Position numbers and translations under genes: made by a program
Assembly: GCA_030590715.1 (NCBI GenBank)
Contig: JAUVCU010000014.1
Coordinates: 1 to 12,691 of the forward strand
From: Lentisphaeria bacterium
Lineage (GTDB): Bacteria > Verrucomicrobiota > Lentisphaeria > Victivallales > JAUVCU01
DNA length: 12,691 bases
Reading direction: 5' to 3'
The notes under the pieces: generated by a model
What the model was told of the DNA's origin: nothing
Database searches by the model: none
Seen by the model: the letters and a program-made list of their open reading frames with translations, nothing else
Part shown: one piece after another, positions 8,700 to 12,691 of the stretch
Position numbering within the stretch: position 1 is the first letter of the stretch
Layout of the letters: the number at the start of each line of letters is the position of its first letter

Positions 8700-8728
8700 C
8701 ATATATTCGATGGAGTCTACAATAACAA
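8700..8728 (-). promoter_or_regulatory. Possible sigma-70 type promoter for tolB
   Basis: On the minus strand, TTGTTA (8723-8728, 4 of 6 matches to the -35 consensus) and TATATG (8700-8705, 4 of 6 matches to the -10 consensus) are separated by exactly 17 bases. They lie about 100 bases before the tolB ATG, inside the divergent tolB-dinG intergenic region. Such matches are common in AT-rich DNA, so this is only a candidate. Confidence 0.3.
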
Positions 8729-8765
8729 AAAAAGGACGTTTTAAAAGGCGTTAGATGTTAGAATT

Positions 8766-10781
8766 ATGATAATGCGCAGTGAAAATGTTGAGCCTGAAGA
8801 GAAAAAGGAGATAGTTGAAAAAACTACGAGCTTTTTCACACCGGAAGGACCGCTGAAAACGGCCGAAGTCTTTGGTGGCAGACCATATGAATACCGTGTT
8901 CAGCAGGCTCAAATGTCGGAAGAAGTTGCTCATGCTCTCGAGAATGGGCATAACCTTTGTGTGGAAGCACCGACCGGAGTCGGAAAGAGCTTCGCTTACC
9001 TTGTTCCTGCAATATATTATTCTTTAGATTCATCTGGTCCTGTTCTTGTTACAACTGAGACAATACATCTTCAGGAGCAGCTGATAGAAAAAGATATCCC
9101 TCTTCTCCAGGAAGTAATGGGGCTGAAGTTTAAAGCGGTTCTGGCAAAAGGGCGAAGCAATTATCTCTGCCTGAAACGCCTGCACATTTCTCAACAGGGG
9201 AATATGGAAGAGTATTTCCCGATTAAAACAGATCCTAATACAATTCTTGAATTGCAGCAGTGGGCTGACTATACCGAAGACGGAAGTAGGGCTACGCTTG
9301 ATTTCAATCTTGATAATCAGATTTGGGATTGCGTTTGCTGTGAGGTTGGAAACTGCCGCGTTCAAAAATGTTCTTTTTATCGCGAATGTCATTATTGGAA
9401 CGCCCGGAAAGAATGGGACAAGGCTGATATAATAATTGCGAACCATGCGCTGTTTTTTACTGATCTGGCAATGAGGAGTGAAGACGATATCGAAGCTTCT
9501 CTGTTGCCGAACTACAGTGCGGTCATATTTGACGAGGCTCATACTTTGGAAGACAGTGCAGCTTCGCACTTAGGCCTGCACCTTTCAGGAAACGGGATAC
9601 ACTATTTCCTTAACCGGCTTTTCGACAAAAAAAGCGGGCGGGGACTTATGGTTCGAAAAGGAGCCGAGGCAATGGAAATGCGTGCGGTTATTGCCGAACT
9701 TCAGAGCACTTCGACTAACTTCTTTAACAGTCTCAGCTATTACCTTGAGGATAAACGTGAGAAGCAGGTGCGGGTGCAGACTCCGCATATTGTCCCGGAT
9801 ACGCTTTCGCAGTCTTTTTACAGACTCAAAAGTAAATTGATCGAGTACATGGATCTGCATGACGACGATGAGGAACTGAGGTCGGAGATCGAAGCTCAGG
9901 TAAAAAAATGTGATTTTTATAGTTCCGGCATCTACGAATTTCTGAATATGGAACTTAAAAGCCATGTGTACTGGATAGAATCTCAGAGTTCGGGGCAGTA
10001 CGAAAATACAATTTTGAACTCAGCCCCTCTGAATGTAAATGAACTCCTTAGAAAGTTGTTGTTCCAAACAGACAAGCCGATAATTCTTACCAGCGCGACG
10101 CTGACAGTTAATAATAAATTTGATTATTACAGAAATCGGATCGGTTTTACCGATGGGCGTGAAGTGATGCTTAATTCCCCGTTTGATTATCAGAATCAGG
10201 TTAGGCTTTACATGCCGCATCACATGCCGGAGCCGACGGCTGAAAACTATTCGGAGATGCTTGCTGAGCACATCAAGCATTATGTGTCTATAACTCATGG
10301 TAAAGCTTTCGTGCTTTTTACCAGCTACAATATGCTTCGCCAGATGTCTGAGGAACTTGAAGAATTCTTTTTTCAAAAAGGTATAACATTAATGTCTCAA
10401 GGCGAGGGAATGAGCAGAACTGCTATGCTGCAGCATTTTAAAGAAGAAACAAATTCTGTTATTTTCGGAACCACAAGCTTCTGGACCGGGGTGGATGTGC
10501 CGGGTGATGCGCTGAGTAATGTTATTATCACTAAATTGCCGTTTGCAGTCCCGACACATCCTTTAATTCAATCACGAGTTGAAGAGATCGAGCAGACGGG
10601 TGTAAATTCATTTATGAATTATTCATTGCCGGAAGCGGTTCTAAAATTCAGACAGGGCGTGGGACGGCTGATTCGAAGTAAACAGGATAAGGGTATTGTC
10701 GTTGTTTTAGACCGCAGAGTTATCTCAAAAAGGTATGGGCATACTTTTTTGAATTCCATACCTCCTTGTCCGCGATCTTAG
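8766..10781 (+). CDS. dinG: DinG/YoaA-type iron-sulfur ATP-dependent DNA helicase
   Basis: This is a 671-residue superfamily 2, XPD-like helicase, expected to unwind DNA 5' to 3' and to help with repair or with clearing replication obstacles. The Walker A motif EAPTGVGKS is at 67-75 and the DEAH box at 256-259, in VIFDEAHTLEDSA. Motif VI, QGVGRLIRS, begins at 630. The iron-sulfur domain has C135, C197, C202 and C208; the last three have the 5- and 6-residue spacing of E. coli DinG (C194, C199, C205). Three further cysteines (C189, C191, C192) sit just before the cluster. FWTGVDVPGDAL and ITKLPF near 575-595 are further family marks. There is no N-terminal exonuclease domain, so it is the short DinG/YoaA form rather than the Firmicutes DinG fusion. 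ATGs at 8766 and 8772 are both usable, with only a weak, distant AAAAGGCG ahead. The gene is divergent from tolB and convergent with the zinc-ribbon gene. No LexA box was recognised. Confidence 0.9.
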   Translation: MIMRSENVEPEEKKEIVEKTTSFFTPEGPLKTAEVFGGRPYEYRVQQAQMSEEVAHALENGHNLCVEAPTGVGKSFAYLVPAIYYSLDSSGPVLVTTETIHLQEQLIEKDIPLLQEVMGLKFKAVLAKGRSNYLCLKRLHISQQGNMEEYFPIKTDPNTILELQQWADYTEDGSRATLDFNLDNQIWDCVCCEVGNCRVQKCSFYRECHYWNARKEWDKADIIIANHALFFTDLAMRSEDDIEASLLPNYSAVIFDEAHTLEDSAASHLGLHLSGNGIHYFLNRLFDKKSGRGLMVRKGAEAMEMRAVIAELQSTSTNFFNSLSYYLEDKREKQVRVQTPHIVPDTLSQSFYRLKSKLIEYMDLHDDDEELRSEIEAQVKKCDFYSSGIYEFLNMELKSHVYWIESQSSGQYENTILNSAPLNVNELLRKLLFQTDKPIILTSATLTVNNKFDYYRNRIGFTDGREVMLNSPFDYQNQVRLYMPHHMPEPTAENYSEMLAEHIKHYVSITHGKAFVLFTSYNMLRQMSEELEEFFFQKGITLMSQGEGMSRTAMLQHFKEETNSVIFGTTSFWTGVDVPGDALSNVIITKLPFAVPTHPLIQSRVEEIEQTGVNSFMNYSLPEAVLKFRQGVGRLIRSKQDKGIVVVLDRRVISKRYGHTFLNSIPPCPRS

Positions 10782-10794
10782 TTTTTCTCAACCA

Positions 10795-11307
10795 CTAGTA
10801 GGATTTTGTGAACTCTGTCCCTTTACAGCCCGAGCATGGCGGAATTCTTGATTCTTTTGTTTTTATCATCGATTTACCACATTTTGTGCACGTTAGCGTT
10901 CCCGGACCGCAAACACCTCCGGTGTGGTACGTCAGGCTTTCACTTGTTGTTTTGGCAAGATGGCTAAAACCGTCGCTGAGTTGCCCCGCGACTTTGTAAA
11001 CAATCTGTAAAAATCCTGCGCTTAATCTGGAAGGATGGGCTTTTTCTTTTAATTGTTCGCCAAGTTTTCCCAGATCCTCTTTCGTCGCGGATAGGTCTTT
11101 CTTTAAATATTCTTTAAATTTTTCGCCTTGTTCGGCTCCGATTTCTCCAGCGTGAACCATCTCTTTTTTTGTTTTTTCTAAAAGATCGTCCAACGATGTA
11201 GCTGTTTTATCCTTCAATTTATCAAATAGATGTGAGGCTTTTTCTGCGAACTTTTTATATTGAGTTTCTTCATCATGGTTGTGCTTGTCGCCTTTATCGC
11301 TAGTCAT
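10795..11307 (-). CDS. YbeL/DUF1451-like zinc-ribbon protein
   Basis: This is a 170-residue cytoplasmic protein of unknown function. Residues 15-90 are highly charged, lysine/glutamate-rich and helical, probably an amphipathic coiled coil (for example LDDLLEKTKKEM). The C-terminal 45 residues form a zinc ribbon with CTKC at 140-143 and CSGC at 158-161. The block LTYHTGGVCGPGTLTC corresponds closely to the YHSGEVVGLGNLVC block I recall from E. coli YbeL, the model of the DUF1451 (zinc ribbon-containing) family. The order of helical region followed by ribbon is also the same. The ATG at 11307 has an excellent GAGGAGG site five bases upstream, so the start is secure. The gene converges on dinG with a 13-base gap and no hairpin between the two stops, so the transcripts probably overlap at their 3' ends. 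Confidence 0.75.
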   Translation of the reverse strand: MTSDKGDKHNHDEETQYKKFAEKASHLFDKLKDKTATSLDDLLEKTKKEMVHAGEIGAEQGEKFKEYLKKDLSATKEDLGKLGEQLKEKAHPSRLSAGFLQIVYKVAGQLSDGFSHLAKTTSESLTYHTGGVCGPGTLTCTKCGKSMIKTKESRIPPCSGCKGTEFTKSY

Positions 11308-11383
11308 AACCGCCTCCTCAAATTTACGTTTTATGGCTGAAACAAGAATAAGAAAAACAGCCTGTATGTAGTTTATTATTAAC

Positions 11384-11482
11384 TAATTTTAGAAACGATC
11401 GCCTTAAAAAGCAATGCACCATTCCTCTTATACATAGAAATGTGGGAGGTTTTTAAGGCCTAGATCGTTTTTTGTAAAATTA
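11384..11482. repeat. 99-base imperfect palindrome beside the Y1 transposase gene
   Basis: Left arm segments TAATTTTA (11384-11391), AAACGATC (11393-11400) and GCCTTAAAAA (11401-11410) are perfect reverse complements of TAAAATTA (11475-11482), GATCGTTT (11463-11470) and TTTTTAAGGC (11450-11459). That makes 26 paired bases, broken only by a CTA bulge (11460-11462) and a 1-versus-4-base internal loop. Inside, CAC/GTG and ATT/AAT (11417-11423 with 11439-11444) can pair around a 15-base loop. It lies in the 213-base gap between the DUF1451-like gene and the transposase stop, 38 bases from the latter. Neither strand has a terminator-like T run directly after the stem. A REP/MITE-like DNA element served by the neighbouring transposase, or a structured RNA, are the main readings. 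I see no second copy in the window. Confidence 0.7.
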
Positions 11483-11520
11483 CGACCTCTTAGAATGTCA
11501 GCCAGTAAGAAAGGTTTTTT

Positions 11521-12519
11521 TTAGGAAAACACTAGCCGATGTTTCTTTAGAGTGTAAATGTGGTCCCAAATGTGATAGTCTTTTGCGTGGTGCACTTTTT
11601 TATAAGCGAGAACACGCCCGCAACTGGATAATACATTCTCCACAAACAATTCAGAACCGATTGCTATACCTTTTGATGCAAACCTTACCTTTAATAAAAA
11701 ATGTCGGGCGCGGTCGAGCTCTATGCGACCACCTTCCTTCTCAATTTTTTCTCCGAGCGTTCGGGAGATCTCGCGCGTATCTTTTTTGTAGCATCCCTCT
11801 TTGGGGCTACAGCGGAGTAATCGTAGTCTGAAATATTTCCACAATAGCGCGAGCTGCTTTTTTACCGGTAATTTAAGAATCTGCTGCGGAAGCTGAAGAG
11901 AACGAAACAAGCTTCTAACAAGTTTTACATCGTGTCGATCAAGCTTTCCCCTAGCCAGACGGTATGCATAGCCGCACCAATGAAACTCTGCCGGATCAGC
12001 CACCAGTCCCGCCCGGACAGGATTCATAGTGATATATGCCATGATAAATGCCAAACCCCGACCATCTTCTATAATCACCGAATCGAAGCGATTGAACAAA
12101 CTACCATTACGTCTCATTCGCTTGTTATACCACTGAACAAACCGCTGTTCGAAATTCCCGACCACAAAACTGACATCGTGGATTTTATGACAAAATACCT
12201 CGAATTCATCTTCGGACGGTTCCCTTGGAGTTTTGGTTCTCCGGGTCAGATTCCAACGCTTTATCACCTCGACACGGCTCATTTCCTCTATCGGATCAAT
12301 CTCAATGACACAATGATAATGATTATCCATCAGGACATAATCCAACAACCGGTAAGAGTGCCGTTCTCTTCCTTCAAACATCAAATCCAGGAATTTCTGT
12401 TTTTCCACATCCCCAAAAATAAAAGAGCCGCCAATAACCCGGTTCGTTATCATGTAACGCACACCTTTGTGACTGCGGCTCAATGTTTCAAGACTTACCT
12501 TCACCCGATTCTTATACAT
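11521..12519 (-). CDS. REP-associated / IS200-like Y1 (HUH) transposase
   Basis: This is a 332-residue, apparently intact Y1-type transposase (Transposase_17 superfamily), an enzyme that nicks and joins single-stranded DNA at hairpins through a covalent tyrosine link. The HUH metal-binding pair is H67 and H69 in LMDNHYHCVIEID. The catalytic tyrosine is probably Y131 in RFVQWYNKRM, followed by the NGSLFNRF motif. ITMNPVRAGLV at 163-173 is the characteristic YIxxNPVRAGLV block. The C-terminal extension (about 245-332), with IGSELFVENVLSSC and a basic YTLKKHR tail, is the kind found in long RAYT-like proteins. This makes it longer than the roughly 150-residue IS200 TnpA. The ATG at 12519 has a strong GGAGGT site five bases upstream. 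A large palindrome follows its 3' end and a truncated paralog lies 49 bases upstream. I see no TnpB partner and no clear insertion-sequence boundaries, which favours a RAYT over a classical IS200. Confidence 0.88.
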   Translation of the reverse strand: MYKNRVKVSLETLSRSHKGVRYMITNRVIGGSFIFGDVEKQKFLDLMFEGRERHSYRLLDYVLMDNHYHCVIEIDPIEEMSRVEVIKRWNLTRRTKTPREPSEDEFEVFCHKIHDVSFVVGNFEQRFVQWYNKRMRRNGSLFNRFDSVIIEDGRGLAFIMAYITMNPVRAGLVADPAEFHWCGYAYRLARGKLDRHDVKLVRSLFRSLQLPQQILKLPVKKQLALLWKYFRLRLLRCSPKEGCYKKDTREISRTLGEKIEKEGGRIELDRARHFLLKVRFASKGIAIGSELFVENVLSSCGRVLAYKKVHHAKDYHIWDHIYTLKKHRLVFS

Positions 12520-12568
12520 GATAGACCTCCGACCTCAAAGCATTTCCTATACTTTATAATCGTTCGAT

Positions 12569-12691
12569 TCAGAAGTTTTTCATCTCTTCTGTAAGGTCTG
12601 TCCTCTCTTTTTTCAAGCGGTTGAAAAGACTGCCGTTACGTCCCATCCTTCTGTTATACCATTGAACGAACCGCTGCTCAAAATTCCCGAC
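12569..12691 (-). pseudogene. Truncated second Y1 transposase copy (N-terminal part beyond the window)
   Basis: The frame is open from the right edge to a TGA at 12569-12571, giving 40 residues. The first 25 (VGNFEQRFVQW through GRNGSLFNR) match residues 120-144 of the intact transposase with two substitutions (K to R and R to G). At the DNA level about 14 of 75 bases differ, mostly at third codon positions. After NGSLFNR the similarity ends abruptly, and the frame closes with an unrelated charged tail, LKKERTDLTEEMKNF. The block carrying the presumed catalytic tyrosine is kept, while the NPVRAGL block and the whole C-terminal region are lost. It is a 3'-truncated paralog in tandem with, and in the same orientation as, the intact gene. 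Whether the unseen 5' part is intact cannot be judged here. Confidence 0.8.

Noticed and set aside
9030..9569. A 179-codon open frame on the minus strand inside dinG
   Set aside because: It is antisense to the helicase's iron-sulfur and DEAH regions, with no domain signature.
11932..12594. A 220-codon open frame on the plus strand opposite the transposase
   Set aside because: It is antisense to the intact Y1 transposase motifs, has no recognisable family features, and runs through the truncated-copy stop region. It is a shadow frame.
12610..12627. TTTTCAA-GCGG-TTGAAAA inverted repeat at the break in the truncated transposase copy
   Set aside because: It is only seven AT-rich base pairs and partly falls in the conserved coding block, so it is not convincing as a recombination or insertion site.
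11521..12691. A complete IS200/IS605 element
   Set aside because: No TnpB-like gene, clear element ends or repeated flanks were found. The long C-terminal extension fits a REP-associated transposase better.

Overview
The window looks like ordinary chromosomal housekeeping DNA from a Gram-negative (diderm) bacterium of roughly 40-43% GC, followed on the right by a small transposase locus. The diderm assignment rests on a signal-peptide-bearing TolB and a periplasmic LolA-like protein. The style of the LolA-like protein, the FHA-GAF-kinase architecture and the long RAYT-like transposase suggest the PVC group, perhaps Lentisphaerota. That is an inference from recalled family resemblance, not from any search.

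Left and centre (1-8598), all on the minus strand. Reading in the direction of transcription, the order is tolB, a DUF2225-type zinc-binding/TPR-like protein, folC, an FHA-GAF-histidine-kinase-like signalling protein, lon, a rho-independent terminator, and a secreted LolA-like lipoprotein-sorting protein cut by the left edge. The DUF2225 gene and folC overlap by 4 bases (ATGA) and are very probably cotranslated. The other gaps are 58-144 bases, so the row may hold more than one transcription unit. The hairpin with a T-rich tail after lon separates lon from the LolA-like gene.

Right-centre (8766-11307). A DinG/YoaA-type iron-sulfur DNA helicase lies on the plus strand, divergent from tolB across a 167-base intergenic region. 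It runs convergently, with only a 13-base gap, into a minus-strand YbeL/DUF1451-type zinc-ribbon protein.

Right end (11308-12691). A 99-base imperfect palindrome (11384-11482) sits just beyond the 3' end of an intact IS200/REP-associated Y1 (HUH) transposase gene (11521-12519). Immediately upstream of that gene, in the same orientation, is the tail of a second, diverged copy that stops shortly after the catalytic-tyrosine segment. The transposase, the partial paralog and the hairpin make up the only clearly accessory part of the window.

The most notable points are the palindrome-transposase pairing, the truncated tandem paralog, and the kinase-like protein beside lon, whose ATP-binding motifs are degenerate. 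No tRNA, rRNA, CRISPR array or phage genes were seen, and no gap between genes exceeds about 215 bases.
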